From NCBI GenBank assembly GCA_030272585.1, contig BSYQ01000006.1, positions 2,939,001 through 3,003,000 on the forward strand: a stretch of DNA of 64,000 nt, written 5' to 3'. The position numbers and the translations under genes were made by a program. Below, one piece after another: positions 25,712-38,081 of the stretch. The notes below the pieces were generated by a model. That model saw only the letters and a list, made by a program, of their open reading frames with translations, made no database searches and was not told where the DNA came from. Every line of letters starts with the position of its first letter. The stretch's first letter is position 1. The DNA is from Bryopsis sp. KO-2023 (taxonomy: Eukaryota > Chlorophyta > Ulvophyceae > Bryopsidales > Bryopsidaceae).

Positions 25712-28359
25712 ATGTCGTTGACGAAGGAAGGATTTTTGGCGGAGCTGGAATCGTTGGGTATATCCTACGAAATCAGAGAGCATGCCGAAGTCTTGACAGT
25801 GGATGCGCAGGTGCCCAGCAGTTACAGAGGAGAGTTGTCTATAATTTTAATAGAAAAAAAATGTAAAAATGAATGGAATCGGCATGCATACATTTTTCCC
25901 TTTTTATTAAATCTTTTCTTGAATAGGTAGAGGTGCTGGGCGAAGGAGCTGGGACTGTGGCAAAAAATCTTTTCCTAAAAGTAAGCGAGAAGGCCTTTCC
26001 ATTTAATTTTATTTTTTCTTCTTCTCGATCGTTGTCTTTTTTGTGCTTGAAATTTGAAAAGAAATCAACTGATTTAACATTTATTTTTTCTCACTCTTTG
26101 ATTATTGTTCTCGTCACTTTCTCCTTAAAGATTTTGCTCACTTTCTGATTATCGTTTTTGTCACTTTTTACAGTCTGTTTTTCTCAAATTTTTCTTATTA
26201 ATGATTCTCACACTTTTTCTTCTCAATTTTGGGCAGGACAAGAGAAATCGATATTATATTGTGACAGCTCTTCCAAGCACAAAAGTTGATATGAAAAGTA
26301 TGGCCATCTTACACTGAAGTTGGGGGAAATCGATGATAATTAAGATTCTCTATTTAATCATATCATCTATGTTTTCATGGCACAGTATATTTTATATTCT
26401 TTGTTGTTATTACATGACTTCCTAGATTGAGGTCGAATGCCTTGTGTAGATGATTTGAAAAATATATACAATATCTGAAACACAAGTGATATCCAAAGAA
26501 TGATAGAATAACGAATTCTATTTTTCTTGTTCTGAAAAATACTTTGAGAAAAGGAGTTCTGTCTTTGTGTCAGTGAGGTTTTTTTTCCCTTCTTGCTTTG
26601 AAAGAATTCTGTGGAGCCTCAAATTTCATGGAGCCTTTCTGCTGTGCAATTGAGGGGTGTTATCGACCCACCTCCAAAACATCCCCCCCCCCAAAAAAAA
26701 AAGATACGTACATGCTTATCCTCTTTATGATTAAAAGACGTAACGCATGCGATCATCTGCGATCACCATTTGAAATGGAGCAGAGCAAGTTTTGATTTGC
26801 AATGATGATTTGTATTATGACTTTGTTTTGTTTTCTTTTTCTAGCTTTGTCTGCGAGACTCGGAACAGGAAAAGGTGGAGTGAGGATGGCTCCGAACGAA
26901 AAGCTTGCTGAGGTCTTGCAGGTGTGCTTGAAAAAAAAAAAAGAAACTTTGTCCAGTCCCTGGAATTTTCGCCTTTTTTTTTGTAGAATGATATCCCTCA
27001 TTGGATCGGTCAATGTACATGCACATGCTACAGATTCACACACAAAAATAGCTCTCCAGTTTTTTTCCTCACCACGGAACGAAATGTTGCTTGAGAGGTG
27101 CAGCCTGCCGAGTCTCAGTGTTTTTTTTACACAGAAAGAAAAGGGATCTTGGGTTTTTTTGTTCTGTTTTGGTGTTTTTCTTACCGCAAAACTGAGATGC
27201 TCTTTCTGATGAAAACTTCCAGGTATCTGCTGGATGCGTCACCCCTGTAGCAGCATGCCGACCCAGTGCATCGGATGTGATATTGCTTTTCGACGAGAAG
27301 TTGAAGTCCGTGAAATCTTTTTTCGTGCATCCGTTAGTGAACACCGCTTCTGTTTCGATATCCGCCGAAGGGCTGGAGAAGTTTTTAAAGTAAGTCGGCT
27401 GTCAGCTTTTAGTTTGTCACTGGGAAAATGGATGGGCGAAACTTTTCAGGAAATTTGACACACAATGCACCATAGTCATTGTGCATGAGTGGGAATTTTG
27501 GAATTTTGGAATTTTTTTTTCGAATTCTGCAGCAGTGCTTTTTTCTAACCCGTAAAAATATGGAAAGCAGAGCGGAGCGATTACAGTCGGGCATCAGGAA
27601 AAACTCACCACCGCTGCACAGGTTCGTATTTGCGTTTTTCTTTTTGCCACTTTTGCTTGAATGGGTGGCCTGTTTTTTTTTCTTTAAAACAGATCGTGCG
27701 GCCGAAACCCAGTGTTTGTCGATTTTGAAAACGCTCCTCCGATCGATAACGAACATCCCCCTGACCTGAAGGCCGTAGCTGATGCCGTGAAAGCTACGAA
27801 ATCAGAGGAATCGAAACCTGCAACAAATCCATCTCCTTCTGACGGTGGTGGTGGTGGCAAGAAGGCCAAAGGAGGATCCAAAAAATCGGAGAAATCGTCT
27901 GCCACCAAATCTAAGGCACCGGTTTTGGACGGGGATGATGTCAAAGCTGTGACGGAAATCCTCATGAAAAAGGTGGGGAGCTGCTGTTTGCACTCCACCT
28001 TTATTTTTGACAAATAAATGTGTGTGTGTTTGTAGACGGGGAAAATATATTTCCTTGTTCACCAGAAAATCGGATGAGGTTTTTCAATCAAGGACAAGAA
28101 TTCATTTTCGCTGTTTTCACTGTTGTTTGCCGCCAGAATCGAAAAGAAAATGATTGGAAAATACTCAAGAATAGACGGTGAATTCCTGTTTTCCACACAG
28201 ATGGCTGCCTTGGATGGAAAAGCCGATGCCGAAACAGTTCAAGTATTAACCGCCGATATCGAAATGGAGCTGAATGCTTTCAGGAATGCTGCATACACTC
28301 GAGGGTATTTGGCATCCAAGGATGAGATGGTGGCATTCTGCAACCGGACTTATCGATGA
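25712..28359 (+). CDS. ProX/YbaK-type aminoacyl-tRNA deacylase with C-terminal extension
   Basis: Seven exons (25712-25810, 25927-25980, 26237-26297, 26845-26921, 27223-27389, 27693-27972, 28201-28359) encode 298 residues with phase kept. Residues 1-~170 match free-standing prolyl-tRNA editing proteins (PRORSD1/ProX), which hydrolyse mischarged Ala-tRNA(Pro). Visible blocks are EIREHAEVLTVDAQ, VAKNLFLKDK with the conserved catalytic-region Lys, RNRYYIVTALPSTKVD and FFVHPLVNTASVSIS, where the HPL-N is the family signature. Beyond it comes about 75 residues rich in Lys, Gly and Ser, then a helical tail (residues ~245-298) with AFRNAAYTRGYLASKDEMVAF. That tail recalls the N-terminal GST-C-like helices of EF1-beta and some synthetase-associated proteins; this resemblance is weak and inferred. 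The extension may tether the enzyme to a tRNA synthetase or to elongation factors. ATG 25712 is the first in frame. Confidence 0.83.
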
Positions 28360-28764
28360 CAGGGGGCATGCATCCAGTTTATGAAATTTTTACTTTTCGT
28401 TTTCCTTTTTTGACCGGCAGCGTTGTTTCGACTGTTTTGAGGGGAATACATTACACATGGAGGGAGTCTGGGGATGCATTTTCAATATCGAATGTGTTGA
28501 ACAGTGTTGCTATGTTCTGTTTCGAAAGCAAAAAAGTGCATGTACGCGTGTTATAATATTTCCTTGATGATGAGAAATAAACGATTTTCACCCATGGGTG
28601 GTGACATGCAAAGAACAACATATTACAAACACATCCTAGAATTGCGTGAAAACCTACAAACGATCGAAATAAAATCTGGGTGGAGGGTACTGGGGCGCCC
28701 ACAACTTCCAGAAAAAGGAGAAACAGAGAAAGGAAAAACCAAAAAAAAATTGAAAAGACACTGT
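28360..28764. other. Space between convergent 3' ends
   Basis: This 405-base stretch holds the 3' UTRs of the deacylase (plus strand) and TAF12 (minus strand). No gene or repeat was seen. Confidence 0.5.
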
Positions 28765-31292
28765 CTAGAACACAATTGATGCTGCAACAGGCAAGAGCGC
28801 CCCCCCAATTGCTGCCATGGATTGAAAACGATGCCTAAGGGAGCTAGCTACACGGGTCGCAATTTCTACCCCTCACAGTTTTTAACACAGCGAAACAGAC
28901 GCTGGTTCATGTCACTTTCCACCTCGATCCTTCAATTGCCCTGCAATAAGCAGCAAAACCACACACTCTCTTTTTTTTTTTTGAAAGAACTGCGGCTCCC
29001 TTCCAGCTCAAAACACCAAATTGCCCACGAAACGAAACGAGGGATGTTGGAACATACCTCTGTTTGCAGCGGCGTTTGTCTTTCTGACGGCAGCCATGGT
29101 CCTCCCATGCTCCGACAACGTCACACTCTGTTGCAAAGGCACCACCACTCCAGGAGAGCATCCCGGCACATTCATTCCATAGCCTTTGTTCAAAGCGAGA
29201 CCTACATCCCGCCCCGCCACCACACCCGACTTTCGGTGCGTCGCCACTTTGCCTGCCAATTTCCCGACCTCCCCAATGAAACTATCGATGATGCCTTCAA
29301 ACACCCTCCAAACAGGAGAAAAAAAAAACAAGGAAAAACGGAATCAGCTGAGCAAGAAGTTTCATGTATGTGTGGGGGGGTAGTCCCTTCAAGAATTTTT
29401 TTGGGGGGGACCTTTGAGCATCGACCCCCCAAAATCACCCAGCCACTTGCAGAAGATTTGAATGGGGCGAAAACCTAGGAACGAAACATTTCCCAGGATG
29501 GAAAAAAAAATCCTGGATGGAATGCACACCTCATCGCTTCTGGGTCGATTGCAATTTTCTCATTCTCTCCTAAGCACTCATGAAGCCACTTGTTGAAGGC
29601 AGACTCATTCACCACCCGATCCAGCCGGGAAAACATCGGAGAAAACGGCGCCGAGGGAGCGCCCACTCTCGCTGCTGCCGGCATGCTCATCATCGGGGCC
29701 CCTATTTGGGGTTTTGCGATTTGAGGGGGCCGCATCTGTGGGTTCGAGGGGGGTGGCAGCGAGTGCATGGAGTGAGGTCCACTCAAAGGCAAAGCCCCAG
29801 GTACTGTGGAAGGCGCCATGAGCGGGACTTGCTGTTGGCTGGGTATGTTAGTCATGGGCTGGATCTGAGCTGGGGATGGCACTGGGTTGGGCCCCTAACA
29901 ACATCGATGCTGATATTTCATGACAAGAAATTCTTCGATCGTGGGAAATGCCACTCACAGCTGGAGTCCTGACGTCGTTTTCGCCGCTGCATTTTGACTG
30001 TACCTGGCGAAAGACGGTTGCTGGGGTTAAATTCTGTGGAGATGGCAAATTGACCCCTGCCCTGATCTATCAAATCCGACGCCAGGAAACTGGAACTCAC
30101 CTGGCTTTGGTATTCGCTCCGGGGCCTCAGCATCGGCTGCATTCAGAAACCAATCGAACATCGCATAAGCGCTTGGAATGCAGAATTGCAGATTCATGTC
30201 CTCAATTTTTGTTGGTTCCATCCCACTCTCTTCCAAAGTAAAAAAAAAAGTGAAGCAAAAAAGAAGTGAAAAAAAAATGAAAAAAGTATGTGTGTGGGTC
30301 GAAATCATTTTAGGTCACCTTTTTCGGATTCCTGAAATCTGGTGGGGCTTCCTCCGATGGTCTTTTTGCTTGCCTTTGGTGTAGGTTCCCTAGATCTGCC
30401 CCACATCCATGTTGCAAATCAGCACAAAATTCTTTCTATTTTTTTTCTATTTTCTTTCTTTTTTTTTTTTTCTTCATTTTGCTTGGATTACCCACAGTAA
30501 ATGATCAAGGCTACAATTGCTAGTTTATGTGGAAATAAAAAACTAACTCTTTCTTTCCTTGCCTAGGACGTGCAAGGTCGCATCCTCTTCCCACACGATT
30601 CGGATTTGCTTTTTTTGTTTTCGTTTTTGAATTAAAAACAAAACATGTTGATTTTCGTCACCACTTTTTTTTGTTTTCAAAAGATCAAGTGTTGAAAGAA
30701 AAATAGTGAAAAAGACCTATGATTGGGCTTGCTTTGTTCAACTTGCTTCTTGTCAAATGCAATGCAAGTCTAAAAAAATGGAGTCTCTACCTGGGGGAAA
30801 ACTGGAGGGAGGCGTGTGCATGGTGGTGAACTTTGGAGGTAGGTTCGAATAGGAAAACTGGTCGTGAGAAGAATTAGCAAGTTGGGTGCCCTTCCCTGGA
30901 AATTTCAACCAAAAAAAACACCAACAAACAGAAAACAGTTTAGGGGTCGGGAACAAGCGATGGTTTGTCTCGTCATCAAGAATCCTTGTTTCCATTAACG
31001 ACGATTTGCTTCAGCGACTTGACGCTCATGGAAGCGAATCGGAAAAGGTCGAACCTGGCGTGGTGCTGTTCACGAATGGCGTGGAAACGCTTCTCTGGGC
31101 GACAGGTGGTGCTTGTCCAGGCGCTCCGTGAAAAGTCTGCTGAGTGGAAGACGTCGTCTGCAAGCTTTGCCCGAGAAAGCCAGGCGCTTCCACCGAGGAA
31201 AGAGGTCTTTGGGCGGTCTGCTGAGGGTGCGCTCCACCCTGGCCTGTGTAAACTCCGTTGTTGGCAGGATACGCGGGGTTGTTGCGCTGCAT
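28765..31292 (-). CDS. TAF12: TFIID subunit TAF12 (histone-fold)
   Basis: Seven exons (31292-31055, 30895-30791, 30229-30101, 30056-29959, 29894-29530, 29305-29058, 28781-28765) encode 399 residues in phase. The N-terminal 280 residues are rich in Gln, Pro, Ser and Thr and are probably disordered, apart from a short helical part with NLQFCIPSAYAMFDWF. The C-terminus holds the histone fold. Helix 2 contains VFEGIIDSFIGEVGKLAGKV, followed by ATHRKSGVVAGRDVGLAL, which matches the TAF12 signature LARHRKS and the helix 3 start, and then the Trp-poor NVPG turn. TAF12 pairs with TAF4 in TFIID and with ADA1 in SAGA through an H2B-like fold, in the nucleus. The first donor (GTTCGA) is weak but fits the phase. 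The last exon encodes only five residues before the stop, so the very end is less sure. Confidence 0.82.
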
Positions 31293-32476
31293 TTTTGCGC
31301 GTTTTTCATGCTCGGGTCTGGACAGCGACTTCCTCGGAAGAAAACGACTTGTCTTTCCTGGTGTCGTACGATTTTATCATGTCAGACTATGAAATTTTCA
31401 GAGGACAGCTGTGGTTGCATCTTCCCCGATTCAGCCTTTTCCTTTTTTCTGTGTGTTGTTTCTTGGTCAAGGATCAGGGATCCTAGTTGAAGAACACTTC
31501 TTTCCTTGAGTCAGACATGGGGTTATGTCTGACTCAACCCCACCCATGACAAAAATACCCAAGACACATCCATGCTAGGTGTAAAAGCACCCAGTCAGAA
31601 CAGAACCAAACCTCAAAAACACGTGTGTAAACAGAATATCCAACAAACAGATGCATGCATTCCTCAGGAACTTTACACTTGGGATGCGAGGGCTGGACAA
31701 GTCTCGGCCTATACCATCAACCCTCCACCAGGACACTTCATGTTTTTCCGACCATCGACACTCTTTTCCCCAAACCAACGGCATCATGCCCACCCACCCC
31801 CTTTTCCATTGGTTCTTGCCTCATTTGCTGAATTCGCCATACGTTTGTGATCCCTGCCCCCTCAAAAGGCCACCATTAAAGAAAAAAAAAAGGAGAGTGA
31901 AAAGAAAACGAAAAAGACCCAACCATTGAACTTCATTCATCTTGTCACCGCCACATGCCAGTCCCCTGCCCCCCCTCCCGTTTCTGAAAAAGAGTCTCTT
32001 TTTTTTTTTCCGAAACAAAAATTCTCTTATAATAAGATCATCCATAGTGAGAACCACCGAAAGCGAAAGATAGAGAAACTGACAAAATCCTTGCTTTCTT
32101 TTACACCCTTTTCTTTCTTTTCTTTTCCAAACCCCCATTCCTCCAAGCCAAACCCTTTGAAACACACTCCTTCAACGATCAGCAGTCCATCCACTCGCCC
32201 CACCACAAGGATCCATACGAAGAAAAAAAAAAATGAAAAAAGGGAGGGAAAGGGGGGGGGGGGTGAACTTGTCGTTTTAAGCAGTGTGTGGGGACCACAA
32301 ACACAAACACACATTTTTAACCAAAAAAAACACACCAATCCCCTTTGAAACGTGCAAATGGTAAGAAAAAGAAAGAATATGTTGATATGTAGATACTCGA
32401 CCACGCAACCTGACTTGTTTTTTGTTCCTTTTTTTTTTTGCTTTTTTTTTGTACGAACCCTTTTCTGGGCAAAAAC
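31293..32476. other. Intergenic stretch, no gene seen
   Basis: This stretch has no protein-like frame. It includes a purine-rich section around 32223-32262 and a short dyad near 31511-31537, where GTCAGACAT is followed by ATGTCTGAC. It contains the 3' flank of Rab7 and the upstream region of TAF12. Confidence 0.45.
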
Positions 32477-34509
32477 TCAACAGCAACCAGTGGATTGCTT
32501 GGGGGCGTTACGCTCGTGCATATCAATTGGATCAGGGGCGAAGCTGAGGAAAACACAAAAAAATAGCTTAATTATTCCAAAACAGGAGTTCAATTAACCA
32601 CAAACAGTCTCTCTCCATTCCCACATCTATTCAAAAAAAAGGGGGGGTAGGGGGGGGGGAGATTTTCATGAAGTTCAGCAGGATCCGCCTTTTGATTTCC
32701 ACGAAACGACACTTGGAATTTCCACACCGATTTTCAAACTGTTCTTCAACTAATCAACTACCTTTTTTCTCCCTCCCCCACCCCCCCCCCAAAAAAAATA
32801 AAAAAAATAAAAAAATAAATGATAATAATAATTTAAAAAAAAAGGAAATAAAACGAGGTCTGTGTACAACACTCACATTTCATCCGGCGTTTCGTTTTTG
32901 AGGGCATTTCGCGCTATGGTCTCGAACGCAGAATCCACATTCACACCCTCCTTTGCAGACGTTTCGAAATGTGGAATGCCCCCATTGCTAGAGCACCATC
33001 TTCGAGCTTTGTATTCAGAAACCTGCGGCATCGCCACATCATGGAATTGCTCCTTTCAACACCCCACATGCTCACCAGTTCATCCGAAGGAAATTAGTCC
33101 GATCGTTTTGAGGGAAATGTGAAGGCAATATAAACTGTGCGTCTATTGTTGTTTGTTTTCTTACATAATTATTTTGGGGGGAAGAGGGGGGCAGGGAAAA
33201 AAGACAATACTTGAATCAAGACAAAATCAACATTGAGTTCTTTGCATTTGACCAACTCAGAATTCGATTGGTTGTGACAAACACTCAACCCAAGGAAAAA
33301 CGATGTCCCTTGCCAAACAAGAGTTCTTGTTCCACTTGTGGAAAACAAAAAAAAAACAAGAAACACTTTTGTGGAACCCAAAGGGAAAAATAACAGGAAT
33401 TTTTAATCAGAACAATGAGTTGAAACAAGCTGGGCAATTGGGTAGAGTTGCTTTTCTTTTTTTTTTTTTTTGAGAAGTTACTGTTGATCCTGCAGATGTA
33501 TTCCCTCACCGCTCTGTTTTGCTCAGGGTCCTGGTCTATCTTGTTTCCAAGGATGACGAAAGGAAAAGTGTCTTTGTTTGCAGGATCTGCCTGGTTAAAT
33601 AAAAAAAGAACCTTTTTTTTCTTAAAGGAATTCCAAAACACCACTCACCCACAGCCAAAAGAGAGACAGGAAGGGAAAAAGCAACAACAAAACACCCAAA
33701 CCCATAAGTGCCCCCCCCCCCCTCAGGTTTTTTTTCTTTCTTTGCAGTCTTTCTTGGTGTTAAACAACAAAGATATTGATTTTCCTCAAATAAATGTAAT
33801 TTACCTGCAGTAGAAATTGTTCCTTCCAATGCTCCAGGTTTTCAAAGGACTTGTTTGAGTTCACGTCATAGACGATAACGCAGCAATCCGCTCCGCGATA
33901 AAACGCGACCCCCAGACTTTGAAATCTCTCTTGCCCAGCGGTGTCCCAAATCTGACGACAAGGCGCGTCCAAAAATAGAGACACCAACACTCAGAACGAA
34001 CGCGAGGGGAGTTCGTAAATCACCCAACCCGACGAGAAAAGATGGCGCGAAAAGCCCCCTCCTAAGTTTTTGGCAGATAGACATCTTTTCCCCCTTGGAC
34101 AATCTGGAGTGAAAAAAAAAGGTCCCCTGGACTTGCAGCGCGTTTTGACGTCTCACCTGTAGAGTGACAAGGCTTCCGTCGATCTGAACCTCCTTCGAAA
34201 GAAAGTCTGCGCCAATCGTGGCCTTGTATTGGGAAGAAAACTTCTTGTTGACGTATTGGTTCATGAGCGAAGTTTTCCCCACTCTTCAAGAAACACACAC
34301 ACCACCTCAGTGATCAAAGAAGGGGGTCCAACGCCGATCCTCTCCACAGCTTCCTCCCCAAACACCGAAAAAACGACGCATCAACACGTAAAAGATCTCG
34401 GTCGGACGGGAACCGATTTCTCCGTCCGTTGCGAAGAAAACCAAGGCACTCACCCGCTGTCCCCCAGAATGATGACCTTCATAAGCTTTCTTTTCTTTGT
34501 GGTCGACAT
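32477..34509 (-). CDS. RAB7: Rab7-type small GTPase
   Basis: Six exons (34509-34454, 34283-34157, 33951-33805, 33590-33510, 33022-32877, 32543-32477) encode 207 residues, the normal Rab7 length. The P-loop is [20 protein letters not shown]. Switch I is [10 protein letters not shown] and switch [16 protein letters not shown]. The guanine-binding motifs are GNKID and ETSAK. The Rab7 subfamily is shown by [20 protein letters not shown] and by [13 protein letters not shown]. The C-terminus ends in Cys-Cys (STGCC), suited to double geranylgeranylation. Rab7 directs late endosome, vacuole and autophagosome fusion through HOPS. The gene is divergent from the ammonium transporter with 625 bases between start codons. 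All junctions are GT-AG and in phase, so this model is among the firmest here. Confidence 0.95.
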
Positions 34510-35134
34510 CTTGATGGGGAGCTGTTTCGGAAGGGAGTCTCGGCTGTTCGTGCTATCTCGTGCGCACAGCAAAACGGAAAATAGTTTTCCGGTTTGACCC
34601 AAACGCTCGCTCACGCTGCAATCGTACCCAGATGAGGGCGATGGGCCGCTGAAAAGATACGAAAAACCAAAATGCGCTATTCTCGAACGAGAATGACGAA
34701 ACGATTAGTACCAGACTCCCCCCCTTTCTTTTCTTTTTCGAGGAAAAAGGCAAAAAAATTGAAAGTTTGTCGTTTTTTTTTGTTCCACGCACGTACGACG
34801 AGGGGGCACGGCAGTTGCGGTGGGATTTGAGCACCTTTTCGCCAGAAACTGTTGCGGGCTTGCGGAGAATGAGGGGGCTCTCGATTAAACAGCGCGCGAT
34901 CAATTCCAACCGCATGTTCAGCACTCGAACGCGCATCTAGTTTACACACGTTTCTCCTGCACGAACGCTTTCTCGCTCTGCTCGCCGCTGCGTTCGAGGT
35001 GCTGCCGTCGTCGTAAAAGAACGAAAAAGAAAAGAGAAAAAAACGCCTGTCGACAGGGAGGGGAAATCTTTCCAGCGCCCTTTTCTGTGTGGTGACCTCT
35101 TCCTCTGCTGTTTTCCGCCTGACGAGTCGGGACG
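34510..35134. promoter_or_regulatory. Divergent intergenic region, Rab7 / ammonium transporter
   Basis: The 625 bases between two divergent start codons must contain both promoters. Small open frames exist on the minus strand but none looks coding. No clear TATA box was seen. Confidence 0.4.
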
Positions 35135-38081
35135 ATGTCCCGCACGATATTAGCGGGCGACACTCCCGCTCGCTTGGCCGAACTGGAAAGCAGCTTCGAA
35201 AGCTTGAAGCAGGATTTGGACACGCTATGGATCCTGCTGGGAGCGTTTCTGGTGTTCTTAATGCAGGTCGGCGCGGAACGCAGAGACGTCCAAAACGCGA
35301 GATCTAGACGTCACACTGTTGCAGGTTGCGCGCGTGTGTTGTGTTTTTCTAATTGCGCCCCACGTCTGGTCGCTTTAGTGATCGTTCTAGTTCCGTGTGT
35401 GTGTTTTTTTGGGTCAGGCGGGGTTCGCGACGCTGGAGGCGGGGAGCGTACAGAACGTGAACGTTATCTACATTCTGCGCAAGGTAGGTGTAACGGAAAC
35501 TCGAGACGGTGTAGTGATCAGCAGACATTTGCCAAGTTGGTTGGTCATTGTACTTCAGCTGATAAATAACGTTTGCTGCATTTCATTTCTTTGCCCCCAA
35601 TTCGATTTTTTGGGGTCAGTAGAAATCATTATATTTTCTTGTTGGCATGTTTTCGGTGATCCAAATGGGTGTGCACAAACAGTCACAAAAAAACAAAACA
35701 ATCTGAAGTGAGGAAGTCCCCAATCTACGGCCAAATCCCTCCATCAAAAATTCGAAACTGTACATTACAATAGAGACAGGGATTGGGAAGTTGAAAAAAA
35801 CGGTTTATCGCTGGAACTTGCTCAGCATCATGTTTTTGTGAAACTGAATTCGGAGAGCATCCTCCAGTGACCAGCTGGATTGAATGTGACGTACTGAGAC
35901 GGTCACCTGTGTTCGGTGAGTTTCCAGAATGTGCTGGATGCATGCGTGAGTGGAGTCCTGTGGTGGGCTGTCGGTTACAGCTTCGCTTATGGAGAGGGGG
36001 GGTCCATATCCAATGGTTTCATCGGGGCGACAGTAAGTTTGAACAAAACGAAACCAAAAAAAAACTCTTCGCACAAATAAAAGTTAAATAAAACAAAAAT
36101 AGACAATGACTGGAACAAAAAAAACAATAATCTCTCAAGAACTTCCAGCAAAAACAGTTTCTTTGGAATCGAAAGATTCATTTTTGAAAAAAAAATGAAT
36201 CTCGGCCACTGAGTGGAAGCGATGCATAATACCATACCCGTTTTTTTGTATGGAAATGGCATGTGTGCCTGTAAATATCATTTTGAAGTCATTTTTTAAA
36301 TCCAGCGGTCACACCTGTGGATATAGAACTTCTTCTCGAGCAAGCTCGACGAATCCACCGATGGGCCCTACTTCTTTGCTGAATGGCTTTTCAGTTGGAC
36401 CTTTGCAACCACAGCCGCCACCATCGTCTCCGGAGCCGTGGCCGAACGCTGTCGATTCCAAGCATACATGATGTTTACCTTCATCATGACGGCTTTCGTT
36501 TACCCGGTGGTGGTGCACTGGGTTTGGTCCAAGGAAGGCTGGCTGTCTGCCTTCCGAGAAAACAGCAATGGGGTGATCGATCCCATAATCGGGAAAATGG
36601 GGTTGATCGATTTCGCAGGCTCGGGGGTCGTGCATGTCACCGGGGGTGGGGCAGCATTGATGGGGGCGTGGATTCTGGGGCCCAGGGAGGGGAGATTTCT
36701 GGCGGATGGGACTCCGGTGGAGCTGAAAGGCGCGTCGTTGAAATCAGCCACCCTGGGGGTGTTTATTCTGTGGTTTGGTTGGTATGGGTTCAATACTGCG
36801 TCCACTGGATGCATGGTGGGGTGCATGTATTCTGCATCCAAAGCGGCGATGAACACGACCGTGTCGGCATCCACTGGTGGACTGATAGTAGTGGTGATGA
36901 ACGTTTATCACAAACAGTATCCTGCCATCGTGTCCCCAGTTTTAAATGGTGAGCACTATCCCCCAGGAAAACAGGGCTGCTTTAAAAAAAATAAAAGAAT
37001 AAAAAGAAACGATAATAATATTTATATATAAAAATTTTCAAACACCCCAATTTTTTCTGTGTTTTCTGTCAGTAAGAATAAATATATTTCTTATTAGACA
37101 CCCCTATTATTTTTTTGTGTGTGTGTGTTTTTTTAAAGGGTATCGTTCTTCCTCTTTTCTAGTCAAGATGCCAGAATTTCTGTTTGATGTTTCTGTTTAA
37201 AATCTAAGAAATATAATTAAGAAATATATACAGAGATGTGAGGGTTTCTTGCTTGTTTTTTTTGGGTTGGGGGTGGGGGTTTAGGAATTCTGGCGGGGCT
37301 GGTGTCCATCACAGCTGGTTGTTCTCTGGTTGAGCCGTACGGGGCAGCTCTAATCGGCACCATAGGAGGTTTCATTTATTACTGGTGTGCAACCCTGCTG
37401 GAGTTTTGGAGGATCGATGACCCTCTGGAAGCAGCACCAGTACATTTCTTTTGTGGGGTGTGGGGTTTGATATCTGTCGGTATCTTTGCCACTGAAGAAA
37501 ATGTCAAACGAGTCTATCCACGTGAGTCTTATTCCCCCCCCCCCCCCCCAAAAAAAAAGAAAGAGGGAAATCCTATCTGTTTGTGCATTCATTGGGGGTT
37601 TTCGCTGTTTTTGAAAGGAACAATATTTCATATTTATTTCATATTTTGATATATAATCGATCGTAGATTATATAGAGGCACTCTATTTTTTATTTTTTTT
37701 CTGGCTGACAAATTTTTATGATCTCTTTTTCTTCCCCCAGAAGAAACAGTGAGTTATGGATTCCTGTACGGAGGGGGCGGGGAGCAACTCGGCTTGCAAT
37801 TGCTCGGGGCTTTGGCAATCTCTGCATGGACGGTGATCTTGTCGGGGATCCTGTTCCAGGTTCTCAATAAATACAAGCTCCTGAGACGCAGACCCCGGCA
37901 GGTCGACATCCCTCTGCCAAAGATCCAGCTTCCCAGAGTGGAAAGCCAGAGTGAGGATGGAGACGCCACCAGCAGCGACATCGGGGGCAATGCAGATAGA
38001 GGGGATCCCGAGAATAACAGCGACATAGAAATGTCAAGATTGGGATACGTACCCGCCCCAAGGATCGGGATTCTCACATGA
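35135..38081 (+). CDS. AMT1: Ammonium transporter (AMT/Mep/Rh family)
   Basis: Six exons (35135-35266, 35418-35483, 35928-36032, 36327-36948, 37285-37521, 37741-38081) encode 500 residues. The family has eleven membrane helices and forms trimers that conduct ammonium or ammonia across the plasma or plastid membrane. The first helix is LDTLWILLGAFLVFLMQ, followed by AGFATLEAGSV, the standard AMT opening. The helix AEWLFSWTFATTAATIVSGA carries the Phe of the extracellular gate region. The twin pore histidines are seen in DFAGSGVVHVTGG and in EAAPVHFFCGVWG. The C-terminal tail is cytosolic, polar and about 90 residues long, with Ser, Asp and Glu near the end. This tail controls gating in plant AMT1 proteins; regulation here is not shown. 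AMT1 rather than AMT2 is my guess from overall likeness. Intron 5 starts with a long C then A run right behind the donor. Confidence 0.93.

Noticed and set aside
1-38081. A functional gene cluster for RNA surveillance and translation (SMG1, DExH helicase, deacylase, TAF12)
   Set aside because: The genes lie on both strands with unrelated genes between them and show no shared regulation; eukaryotic gene order here looks incidental.
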